Assembly (NCBI RefSeq): GCF_900109355.1
Contig: NZ_FOBF01000002.1
Coordinates: 434,001-498,000, forward strand
Direction of reading: 5' to 3'
Length of the DNA stretch: 64,000 bases
DNA from: Nonomuraea pusilla
Lineage (GTDB): Bacteria; Actinomycetota; Actinomycetes; Streptosporangiales; Streptosporangiaceae
Under the pieces are notes generated by a model. That model saw only the letters and a list, made by a program, of their open reading frames with translations. It ran no database searches and was not told the DNA's origin. Every line of letters begins with the position of its first letter. Position 1 is the stretch's first letter. Positions 16,099-23,249 of this stretch are shown in pieces. The translations under genes were made by a program, and so were the position numbers.

Positions 16099-17265
16099 AT
16101 GGCACACGTTGTGATCATCGGAGGCGGTTTCGCGGGCGTGTGGAGCGCGGCGGGCGCGGCGCTGGCACGCGAGCGGGCGGACGGAGACGCGGACCTGCGC
16201 ATCACGCTCATCGCGCCGGACGAGCACCTGGTCCTGCGGCCGCGCCTGTACGAGCCGGAGCCGGACCTGGCCAAGGTGGAGCTGCGCAGGATCCTCGGGC
16301 CGATCGGCGCCCGGCACCTGCGTGCCTCGGTGAGCACGATCGACGCCGACCGCCGCATCGTGGTGGCCGACGGTGAGGAGATCGGCTACGACCGCCTGGT
16401 GCTGGCGTCCGGCAGCCGGCTCGTTCGGCCCCGCGACCTGCCCGGCGTCGAAAGGCTCTACGACATCGACACCCTCGACGGGGCCCGGCGGCTCACCGAC
16501 CGTCTGCGCGGCCGGGAGAACTACACGGCCGTGGTCGTCGGCGCCGGGTTCACCGGGCTGGAGGCCGCGACCGCGCTGGCCGCCCGGGGGCGGGTGCTGC
16601 TGGTGGACCGGTCGCAGGTGGTCGCGGACCAGCTCGGCCCGGGCCCGCGGGAGGAGATCGAAGCGGCACTGGACGAGCTGGGCGTCGAACGCCGTCTCGG
16701 GACGACGGTGACCGAGGTCGGCGAAAGGCGCGCCGTCCTGTCCGACGGCACCGAGGTCGAAGCGGACGCGGTGGTCTGGTCGGTGGGGATGCGGGCCAGC
16801 GAGCTCACCCGGCAGATCTGCGGCGAGCTCGACCATCTCGGCCGGATACCGGTGGATCGGCGGCTGCGCGCCCTTCCCGAGGTGTTCGCCGCCGGGGACA
16901 CCGCCGCGGCGGCGTTCGACGCCGAGCACACGGTCATGCAGGCGTGCCAGCACGCCACCCCGCTCGGCAAGGTCGCCGGGTACAACGCGGCGGCCGACCT
17001 GCTCGGCGTGCCACTGCGCGACTTCACCCCCGGCCCGTACGTCACCTGCCTGGACCTGGGCGGCGCCGGCGGGATCTTCACCCGGGGCTGGGACCGAAGG
17101 GTGATGGCCTCCGGCGCCGACGGCAAGGAGATCAAGACGCGGATCAACCAGGCGATCCACCCGCCGGTCGACGACGCGGAGAAGATCCTCGCGGCCGCCG
17201 ACCGCGTCCGCGTCGAGCTCCCCTTCTTCCCCCGTGACGAGGAGAAGAGCGCTCCCGCCGCCTGA
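16099..17265 (+). CDS. FAD/NAD(P)-dependent oxidoreductase (NDH-2-like), likely ECF41 target
   Basis: 388 aa. An N-terminal FAD dinucleotide fold (IIGGGFAGVWSA, about 5-16), a second Rossmann motif for NAD(P)H (VVVGAGFTGLEAATAL, about 145-160) and the C-terminal FAD motif VFAAGDTAAA (about 265). It resembles type II NADH dehydrogenase and related pyridine nucleotide-disulfide oxidoreductases without the redox Cys pair. ATG 16099 has GGGAGG 8 bases upstream; longer in-frame starts overlap the sigma gene. The position directly after an ECF41 sigma gene marks it as the probable cognate target. Confidence 0.87.
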   Translation: MAHVVIIGGGFAGVWSAAGAALARERADGDADLRITLIAPDEHLVLRPRLYEPEPDLAKVELRRILGPIGARHLRASVSTIDADRRIVVADGEEIGYDRLVLASGSRLVRPRDLPGVERLYDIDTLDGARRLTDRLRGRENYTAVVVGAGFTGLEAATALAARGRVLLVDRSQVVADQLGPGPREEIEAALDELGVERRLGTTVTEVGERRAVLSDGTEVEADAVVWSVGMRASELTRQICGELDHLGRIPVDRRLRALPEVFAAGDTAAAAFDAEHTVMQACQHATPLGKVAGYNAAADLLGVPLRDFTPGPYVTCLDLGGAGGIFTRGWDRRVMASGADGKEIKTRINQAIHPPVDDAEKILAAADRVRVELPFFPRDEEKSAPAA

Positions 17266-17348
17266 ACCCGCCCCTCCTGAAGGCGGCGGACCACCGGCCC
17301 CCGGCCAGCCGGCGGGGGCCTCACCGGCCGAGAACTCCCCCGGCTGAT

Positions 17349-17640
17349 CAGCCCGGGATCGTCACGGCGCCCAGGTCGGCGACGCCTTCGAGCTTGATGA
17401 CCTCCTCTGCCTCGCCGCCGCAGTACAGCTGCAGGGTGGGATCGGCAGGAGGGGCGTGTCGTCAGGACGTTCCCTCACCGCCGCCCGCAGCCACGGTTCC
17501 TCGGGCCAGGACTGGATGACGTCCGGATCCTCGGGATCCTCGTCGGGCCGACGCGCAGCATGCACAGCAGCCGACCCCCTTCGAGCGCCGCGTCCACGTT
17601 GGCGCGCGGATCTCCCTCGGGCGAGTGAGGTGAGAAGCCC
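17349..17640 (-). pseudogene. Frameshifted remnant of an unknown gene
   Basis: On the reverse strand three consecutive frames each show protein-like sequence: NVDAALEGGRLLCMLRVG (near 17600), then DEDPEDPDVIQSWPEEPWLR and AAVRERPDD (near 17500), then LQLYCGGEAEEVIKLEGV ending ADLGAVTIPG and a stop at about 17351. Joining them needs two frameshifts. No single intact frame spans the region. I do not recognise the family. It fills the 430-bp gap between the oxidoreductase and the secreted protein. Confidence 0.5.
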
Positions 17641-17696
17641 GGCCATCCACGACAGTCGTGGCATCGGTTCAGACAATCATCAGTTGGGGGATTCCT

Positions 17697-18302
17697 ATGA
17701 TCAACCCTTGGCATCGCGCGGCGGGAGCCCTGCTGCTGGCCGCCGCCACGGTCGCGACGGGCGTCGCCCCCGTCGCCCCCGCCGCCGCCGCACCGGCCGA
17801 GAACGTCCCAGCCGCCCCGACCACCACCGCCTCCATCAAGGGATGGGCGCGGATGTACTTCCCGGCGCCGGGAAACGACGTCCAGGTCACCGTCGACGCG
17901 CATGGTGAGTACTCCGCGCAGAGCCCCGCCTTCCCCACCCGCGCCTGGGGTAGCCTGCGCATCTATCACGCCGTCGACGAACCAGGGAAGCCTCAGCTGG
18001 TGAACTGGGGAGAGCTCGAGGTCGACTGCCTGACCACCGGCGGCCCGACGGCGACCGTCACAGGAATCCTCGTCCGGGCCAGCCCGGGCGGCCCGTGGGA
18101 GGATCTGGTGAAGCGGAAGGTCCGCATGGGCGTGAGCTTCTACGTCGCCGGCAAGGGCAAGGGCAAGGGTCCCAGCCGGATCGGGTTGTCGGGGGCGACA
18201 GCGCCGGGACAGCCGCCGCTGACCAAGTGCATGGCCCCCGCCGCCGACGCGCCGCTGACCCGGGGCGGCTACGTCCTCAAGGACAAGGGCCCGCTCTCAT
18301 GA
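17697..18302 (+). CDS. Secreted protein of unknown function
   Basis: 201 aa with a Sec signal peptide (hydrophobic stretch about 8-30, cleavage likely after the alanine-rich PAAAAPA, about 30-34). The mature part is predicted beta-rich (SIKGWARMYFPAPGNDVQVTV, split over residues about 48-68; LRIYHAVDEPGKPQLVNWGELEVDC) and carries two Cys (in EVDCLTT and LTKCMAP) that could form a disulfide. No catalytic motif is evident. ATG 17697 follows GGGGG, a good ribosome binding site. The 3' end overlaps the convergent response regulator by 26 bp. Confidence 0.72.
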   Translation: MINPWHRAAGALLLAAATVATGVAPVAPAAAAPAENVPAAPTTTASIKGWARMYFPAPGNDVQVTVDAHGEYSAQSPAFPTRAWGSLRIYHAVDEPGKPQLVNWGELEVDCLTTGGPTATVTGILVRASPGGPWEDLVKRKVRMGVSFYVAGKGKGKGPSRIGLSGATAPGQPPLTKCMAPAADAPLTRGGYVLKDKGPLS

Positions 18303-18945
18303 GAGGCTCCTCCGCACCGGGAAACAGGAGACCGAGCTCGTAGGCGATGACCGCCGCCTGCGTGCGGTCGCGAGCGTCCAGCTTGTCCAGCACGTGACGG
18401 ACGTGCGTCTTGACCGTCTCGACGGACACGTACAGGGTCGCCGCGATCTCCGCGTTGTTCCGCCCGAGCGCGATCTGCCGCAGCACGTCGTGCTCGCGCG
18501 GAGTCAGCTCCACCGGCACGCGTGGCTTCGACCTGCCGTGGTGCGGGCCGGCGATGCGGCGCAGCGCGTCGGGGAAGAGCACCGCGCTGCGGGAGTGCAC
18601 GAGCCGGACCGCCTCCACCAGTTCGTCCAGGGGCGCCCGCTTCAGCACGTAACCCGCGGCACCGGCGCGCAGAGCGCCCCAGACGAGCTGGTCGTTCTCG
18701 AACGTCGTCACCACGATGACCCGCGTCGCCGGGGAACGGCGGGCCAGCTCCTGAGTGGCGGCCAAGCCGTTCAGCCGGGGCATGCGGATGTCCATCAGCA
18801 CGACGTCCGCGCCCGTGCCGGCCTCGACGGCCTCGCGGCCGTCGGCCGCCTCGCCCACGACCTCGATGTCGTCGTGCAGGGCGAGCATGGCCGTCCATCC
18901 CGAACGGATCAGCTGCTCGTCGTCGGCCAGGACGACGCGGATCAC
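18277..18945 (-). CDS. NarL/LuxR-family response regulator, orphan
   Basis: 222 aa. Receiver domain about 1-120 with the acidic pair in LADDEQ (8-9), phospho-acceptor Asp52 in VVLMDIRMP, Thr in VVTTFEND and the Lys of YVLKRAP. A LuxR-type HTH lies about 150-212 (LTPREHDVLRQIALGRNNAEIAATL in pieces, then SVETVKTHV). GTG 18945 gives a normal receiver start; an ATG at 19005 would add 20 residues that are not receiver-like but derive from a sensor kinase C-terminus. No kinase gene is nearby, so its partner was lost or is elsewhere. Confidence 0.85.
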   Translation of the reverse strand: MIRVVLADDEQLIRSGWTAMLALHDDIEVVGEAADGREAVEAGTGADVVLMDIRMPRLNGLAATQELARRSPATRVIVVTTFENDQLVWGALRAGAAGYVLKRAPLDELVEAVRLVHSRSAVLFPDALRRIAGPHHGRSKPRVPVELTPREHDVLRQIALGRNNAEIAATLYVSVETVKTHVRHVLDKLDARDRTQAAVIAYELGLLFPGAEEPLMRAGPCP

Positions 18946-19035
18946 AGCGGCGGCGTCGCCTCGATGCTCCACCTGCCGTTCACCCTCTTCCGTACGCACC
19001 CGCATGCCGGTCAGGCCGAGCCCCTTCCCAAGCGC
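18943..19035 (-). pseudogene. C-terminal scar of a sensor histidine kinase
   Basis: Directly upstream of, and in frame with, the response regulator the reverse strand reads GKGLGLTGMRVRTEEGERQ. GxGLGLxGMRER is the last ATP-binding (G2) motif of NarX/DesK-type histidine kinases, which normally sit just upstream of such regulators. The rest of the kinase is missing; the MerR gene's stop codon (19036-19038) abuts the remnant, so a deletion joined the two genes here. Confidence 0.6.
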
Positions 19036-20010
19036 TCACGCGAGAGATGGAGGAAGCATCGCTTCATGGATGCTATCTGGCCTCCCGCCTCGGCGTAGTG
19101 CCCGGGTGAGCCAGGTGAGGGCGGGGGCCGGGTCGGTGTCCGGCGGCGTCCAGCCGTTGACGACGGCGAGCAGCCGCAGGTAGCGCTCCCGGCGCGGGTC
19201 GTTGACCGTCTCCACCCAGTCCAGCAGCTCGTCCTCCAGCCCGGGGCCGTCAGGCCGCCCGAAGGCCGCGGCGTAGCGGGCGATCAGCTCCGCGACGACC
19301 GGCCCCGCCTCGGGCGAGCCGGGAGCGGTGCCCGCGGCCAGGACGGGGGCGAGCACGTCGCGTGCCGTCGCGGCGAGGTGGCGGCGGGGCGGGCCGCCGC
19401 CCGAGGCGCGGCGCTCCTGCGTGAACCGCTCGGCGGTGCGGCGCAGGGCGGCGCGGAAGTCGTCGTCCTGGAGCAGCCCGGCCAGCTCCACCCACGCCTC
19501 CACCTGCTCGGGGGCGGGGTCGTCCGGCAGGCAGGGCGTGAGCGAGCGGCCGACGCCGTCCAGGGCCAGGTCCAGGCCGCCGAGGGCGGCGTCGAGGAAG
19601 CCGGCGACCAGGCGGTGGCGGGCGTCCTCCGAGAGCTCGGCCAGTTCGTGCATGAGATCCATCTCCTCCGGGGTCGAACCGCGCCTGGCGGCCATCGCGA
19701 GCACCGCCTGCCGCGACCGCAGCGTGCGGATCCGCACCTCCAGCGCGGCGGCGTGCGCGGCGGCGACCTCGGGCAGCGTCGCCTCCCTGCGCACGACCCT
19801 GCCGATCGTCGGCAGGTCCAGCCCGAGGGCGCGCAGTGTGCGCACCAGGCGCAGGCGGGCGACGGCGTCCGGGCCGTACAGCCGGTGGCCGGCGGCGCTG
19901 CGCCCGGCGGGCGGGACGAGGCCGCGGTCGGAGTAGAACCTGATGGTCTTGACCGTCAGCCCGGTGCGCCGCGCCAGCTCGCCGATGGGGTGAAGCGTCT
20001 CGCCGTCCAT
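19036..20010 (-). CDS. MerR-family transcriptional regulator with long C-terminal domain
   Basis: 324 aa. N-terminal MerR winged helix (about 6-75: IGELARRTGLTVKTIRFYSDRGL, split; AAGHRLYGPDAVARLRLVRTLRALGLDL). The remaining roughly 240 residues are helical (dimerisation and ligand domain), rich in Ala/Arg/Leu. No Cys cluster for metals is seen. Its 3' end stops exactly at the sensor-kinase scar, so the last residues (after about HEAMLPPSLA) may have been changed by the deletion. Ligand unknown. Confidence 0.8.
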   Translation of the reverse strand: MDGETLHPIGELARRTGLTVKTIRFYSDRGLVPPAGRSAAGHRLYGPDAVARLRLVRTLRALGLDLPTIGRVVRREATLPEVAAAHAAALEVRIRTLRSRQAVLAMAARRGSTPEEMDLMHELAELSEDARHRLVAGFLDAALGGLDLALDGVGRSLTPCLPDDPAPEQVEAWVELAGLLQDDDFRAALRRTAERFTQERRASGGGPPRRHLAATARDVLAPVLAAGTAPGSPEAGPVVAELIARYAAAFGRPDGPGLEDELLDWVETVNDPRRERYLRLLAVVNGWTPPDTDPAPALTWLTRALRRGGRPDSIHEAMLPPSLA

Positions 20011-20080
20011 GCGCCCAAGCCTCCCGCCTCCCCCTGCTGGAGCCGCAAGCGAGGTACGGGTCCGTCGACGGCGTGCCCCG

Positions 20081-20491
20081 TCACCCCGGCAGCGCCCCCA
20101 GGCGGGTCATGAGGCCGAGCGCGTCGGAGACCACCCAGTACTCGGCGAACCTGCCGTCCTCGGCGCGCATGATGTCCATGCCGGAGAACGACACCGTCGT
20201 GCCGGGCGCGGCCGTCGCCCCCGGCAGGCCGCCGCGGTAGGCGCCGGTGAACGTCCAGCGCGCGGCCACCGTGTCGCCGTCGACGACCGGCCCCACGTCC
20301 ACGGCCGTGCGCACGTCGCCGAACAGCGCGAACGACTGCCTGATCTGCTCGGCGGTCTCGTCGAGGCCGCGCACCTCGCGGTCGGGCCAGTGCCCGACGA
20401 AGCCGGGGGCCAGCAGCTCTCCGAGCACGTCCAGGTCACCCTGCCAGACCTCGCCGAGCCAGCGCCGGTACAGCGTCGCGATGTCGCCCAT
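20081..20491 (-). CDS. SnoaL-like ester cyclase/polyketide cyclase family protein
   Basis: 136 aa, alpha+beta barrel of the NTF2/SnoaL superfamily: LYRRWLGEVWQGDLDVLGELLAPGF (split around residues 6-30), GLDETAEQIRQSF, and the strands TVAARWTFTGAYRG and FSGMDIMRAEDGRFAEYWVVSD. The frame is open far upstream, but ATG 20491 with GGGAGA upstream gives the family start. Members range from cyclases to binding proteins of unknown function. It is downstream of the TetR gene on the same strand and could be under its control. Confidence 0.8.
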   Translation of the reverse strand: MGDIATLYRRWLGEVWQGDLDVLGELLAPGFVGHWPDREVRGLDETAEQIRQSFALFGDVRTAVDVGPVVDGDTVAARWTFTGAYRGGLPGATAAPGTTVSFSGMDIMRAEDGRFAEYWVVSDALGLMTRLGALPG

Positions 20492-20565
20492 GATTCTCCC
20501 AGCCACGACCGATTGCGTTCGGGACACCCTGGGCCTGCCCCCGATCGCCGCCGCGACACCCGCTC

Positions 20566-21171
20566 CTACGCCGTGGCGGCGGGCGGGGTGAGGGAGTCGA
20601 GCCAGGCGGTCAGGCGGTCGCCTTCGCGGGTCATGACGGCCGGGTCGCGCAGGGCGTTGGCGAGCAGGGACATCCCCTGGTAGGCGCCCACCAGGGTGAT
20701 GGCGAGCCCGTCGGCCCCCGGCATGCCGAGCGCGGCGAACTGCCGCTCCACCCAGTCGAGCAGCAGCCTGATGACCCTGCCCGCCTCGACGTCGAGCCCG
20801 CCGTCGTCGCGCTTGTCCAGCTCGGCGGCGAGCGTCCCCGTGGGGCAGCCGTAGCGGGCGGCCAGGTCGCGCTGCGAGACCCACGCCTCCACCAGCCCCT
20901 TGAGCCGTTCCCTCGGGTCGGGCAGCAGGTCGAGGCGGCCGGTGAGGAGCTGCAGCTGCCGGGCGTGCTCGCCGAGCGCGGCGGCGACGAGTTCGTCCTT
21001 GGTCTTGAAGTAGTAGTAGACGTTGCCGACGGGGACGTCGGCGGCGCGCGCGATGTCGGCGATGGTGGTGCGCTCGGCCCCCTGCTGATGGACGACCCGG
21101 GCGGCGGCGGCCATCAGCCGCTCCCGCTTCTCGCTCGCCGTCCTCGCCCGGGAACCCTTCGAGTCAGTCAC
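20566..21171 (-). CDS. TetR-family transcriptional regulator
   Basis: 201 aa. N-terminal HTH (about 12-60: EKRERLMAAAARVVHQQGAERTTI in pieces, DIARAADVPVGNVYYYFKTKDELV). The C-terminal domain is a TetR_C-type helical bundle with GCPTGTLAAELDKR, as seen in YcdC/TetR regulators sensing electrophiles or small organics. GTG 21171 is the likely start; the in-frame extension upstream lies in the promoter. A 20-bp palindrome covers the start codon, suggesting autoregulation. The SnoaL-like gene follows 74 bp downstream. Confidence 0.84.
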   Translation of the reverse strand: MTDSKGSRARTASEKRERLMAAAARVVHQQGAERTTIADIARAADVPVGNVYYYFKTKDELVAAALGEHARQLQLLTGRLDLLPDPRERLKGLVEAWVSQRDLAARYGCPTGTLAAELDKRDDGGLDVEAGRVIRLLLDWVERQFAALGMPGADGLAITLVGAYQGMSLLANALRDPAVMTREGDRLTAWLDSLTPPAATA

Positions 21172-21181
21172 CTCACTTACT
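21162..21181. promoter_or_regulatory. TetR operator candidate, 20-bp imperfect palindrome
   Basis: AGTCAGTCACCTCACTTACT reads as AGTnAGTnAn facing its own complement (14 of 20 positions symmetric). This is the typical arrangement for a TetR dimer. It overlaps the GTG start of the TetR gene, so bound repressor would block its own transcription or translation. Confidence 0.55.
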
Positions 21182-21251
21182 ATATGCCTCCGCGTCGCGC
21201 AACGGTGAGGACTCTCCTTGATCAAAGGTCGAGAAAGCGGGTCGTAAACCA

Positions 21252-21279
21252 TTTGTGAACGAGAGGGAACGTTTATGAT
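21252..21279 (+). promoter_or_regulatory. Candidate sigma-70-type promoter of the secreted protein gene
   Basis: TTTGTG (21252-21257), a 16-bp spacer and TATGAT (21274-21279) resemble a housekeeping actinobacterial promoter. A transcription start near 21286 would leave a short leader with the strong ribosome binding site AAGGGGAAGAG before the ATG at 21312. Confidence 0.45.
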
Positions 21280-21311
21280 CTGAGCATCGGAACTCAAGGG
21301 GAAGAGCTCAG

Positions 21312-21770
21312 ATGAAACTTTTAGGATTCGCCCGGCCCATTGTCGTCACCGCGATTTCGGCAACCCTGCTCACCACATTCACCGCATTCGCGGCCCCCGA
21401 GGCCGGCGCGGCCTCCGAGCGGCGGGAGCCGCGGCTGGGGGTGGTGATGGAGCACACGTTCAGCAGCCTCCACGGCGCGCAGCTCACGCTCACCATCCGC
21501 AAGCACAGGGACGGCGGCCGGTACTTCCTCCGGGCGACGTGCGAGCTCAGCGGCGGAGAAGGGCGGCACCTGCGCATGCGGAGCTGCTGGCTGTTCTCGT
21601 CGAGCGGCAGGGCTTCGGGAACGGCCCTCGTCGCCGACGGCTACGACCACGTCATGGGACGCTCGGGGAACTTCACCTACAAATGCTCGTTCACCTACCG
21701 CGTCAAGGCCGCGTACGTTATCGGCGACAGCAGACGCAAAGCCATCTCGCGCGCTTACGACCCCTGCTGA
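21312..21770 (+). CDS. Small secreted protein of unknown function
   Basis: 152 aa with a signal peptide (KLLGFARPIVV..., hydrophobic to about residue 27; likely cleavage AFA or AGA near 27-34). The mature part has four Cys (ATCELSG, RSCWLFS, YKCSFTY and the terminal DPC), which could form two disulfides, and is predicted beta-rich. No family is recognised. Good ribosome binding site and a candidate promoter upstream. Alone on its strand, convergent with the MFS gene. Confidence 0.72.
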   Translation: MKLLGFARPIVVTAISATLLTTFTAFAAPEAGAASERREPRLGVVMEHTFSSLHGAQLTLTIRKHRDGGRYFLRATCELSGGEGRHLRMRSCWLFSSSGRASGTALVADGYDHVMGRSGNFTYKCSFTYRVKAAYVIGDSRRKAISRAYDPC

Positions 21771-21889
21771 ATTCGTGACCGTTCATCGTCATTGATTCGC
21801 GGCCTTTCACGTCCCCCGCATATCGACGAAATGGAAGCCGACGTGAAGGGCCGCGCAGATCTGGAACGGCGCGTGCGGCGGCCACGGGG

Positions 21890-23095
21890 TCAGGCGCGAA
21901 CGGTCGTCGTGTTCCGGCGCCAGGATCTGGCGAGAGGGAGGGCGGCGATCGTGCCGGCGGCTCCGTACACGGCGATCGCGGCGGCCGGGCCGGCGAGGTC
22001 GGCCAGCGGGCCGCTGAGCAGCACCCCGACTCCCTGCACCGCGGTCAGCGCCGAGGCCGCGACGCCCACCGCCTGGCCGCGCCGCTCCGCCGGCACGAGG
22101 CGGACGAACTCCGCGTTCGCGATCACCTGGTAGGCCGACAGCGCGCCGGTCAGGAACCACGCGGCCACGGAGACGGCCACCCCGGGCTCGGCCGCGCTGA
22201 CCACGAGGGGCAGGCACGAGAGCGCGGCCAGCGGCGCCAGCGCGGGCGGCCCCGCCGACAGCCGGTTGACCAGGTACATCCCCACCACGCTCCCCGCGGG
22301 GATGGCGCACAGCAGGAGGCCCGCCGCCACCGCGCCGCCGCCCAGCGCGTCCGCGTAAGGGACGGCCAGCCCTTCTGGCGCGATGGAGAAGGTGGCGAGC
22401 AGCGCGAACCCGAGCAGGCCGCGCAGACGGGGGTCCGTGGCGACCAGCCGGACGCCTGCCGCCGTCTCGCGCAGGGAGACCGCCCGGCCGGTCCTGGACG
22501 CGGGCCGGTGCCTCACCCCGGCCGCCACGATCAGCGCGGCCAGCGCGAAGGAGGCGGCGTTCATGGCGAGCGCCGCCCGAGGCCCGGCGGCGGTGACGAT
22601 CGCGCCGCCCGCGCCGAACCCGGCCAGCGCGGTGAGCTGGGAGGTCATCTGGCTGAGCGTGACCCCCGCCGGGTACAGCCGCGCCTCCAGGACGTCGGGC
22701 GTGGTGGCGATCCGCGCGGTCTTCTCCGGCGCGTCGATCAGCTGGACGACGAGGAGCAGCGCGCACAGCGCCGGGAAGGGGACCTGGGGCAGCGCCATGA
22801 GTCCCACCAGCAGCGCTCTGGCCACATCGCAGACGACCATCACGCGCCGGCGCGGGAAGCGGTCGGCCAGGCCGCCGAGCAGCGGCCCGCCGAGCAGCGA
22901 CGGGACGAAGGTCAGGGCGTAGGTGAAGGTGGTGACGGTCGCCGACCCCGTCAGCTCGTAGGCCAGCACGGCGAGCGCGACCCGGGCGAGCTGGTCCCCC
23001 ATCCGTGAGATCAGCCCCGACGACCACAGGGCACGGTATTCGCGTACCGCGAGCACCTCGCGGAACCTCACCGTCCCCGCCGCGGTGGAGGTCAT
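21890..23095 (-). CDS. MFS transporter (EntS/MFS_3-like)
   Basis: 401 aa, about 12 TM segments. YRALWSSGLISRMGDQLARVALAVLAYELTGSA (N-terminal TM1 region, split) and GGLADRFPRRRVMVVCD (motif A) match the MFS_3/EntS branch, which often exports siderophores or macrolides. It diverges from the SARP regulator gene across 154 bp containing paired 7-bp repeats, so it is a likely regulatory target of that SARP. Substrate unknown. Confidence 0.82.
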   Translation of the reverse strand: MTSTAAGTVRFREVLAVREYRALWSSGLISRMGDQLARVALAVLAYELTGSATVTTFTYALTFVPSLLGGPLLGGLADRFPRRRVMVVCDVARALLVGLMALPQVPFPALCALLLVVQLIDAPEKTARIATTPDVLEARLYPAGVTLSQMTSQLTALAGFGAGGAIVTAAGPRAALAMNAASFALAALIVAAGVRHRPASRTGRAVSLRETAAGVRLVATDPRLRGLLGFALLATFSIAPEGLAVPYADALGGGAVAAGLLLCAIPAGSVVGMYLVNRLSAGPPALAPLAALSCLPLVVSAAEPGVAVSVAAWFLTGALSAYQVIANAEFVRLVPAERRGQAVGVAASALTAVQGVGVLLSGPLADLAGPAAAIAVYGAAGTIAALPLARSWRRNTTTVRA

Positions 23096-23147
23096 GCTGT
23101 CGTCCTCTCGGCGATCTCGCAGCTGTCATCAGCAGCATCGGGGACGG

Positions 23148-23165
23148 CCGTATACGACCCGTATA
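23148..23165. promoter_or_regulatory. SARP-type direct heptamer repeat
   Basis: CCGTATA occurs at 23148-23154 and again at 23159-23165, starts 11 bp apart (7 + 4 spacing). SARP DNA-binding domains typically bind direct heptamer repeats at 11-bp spacing near the -35 region. The site is between the divergent MFS and SARP genes, 85 bp before the SARP start. The second copy runs into TATATT, a possible -10. Confidence 0.45.
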
Positions 23166-23249
23166 TTGATCTCGTCGTTGCCCCAAGCCGGCGTCCCCCG
23201 CCCGCCCGGCCGCGGCCCGCGGCGGCGCCCCCAGCGCAGGGAGCCCATC

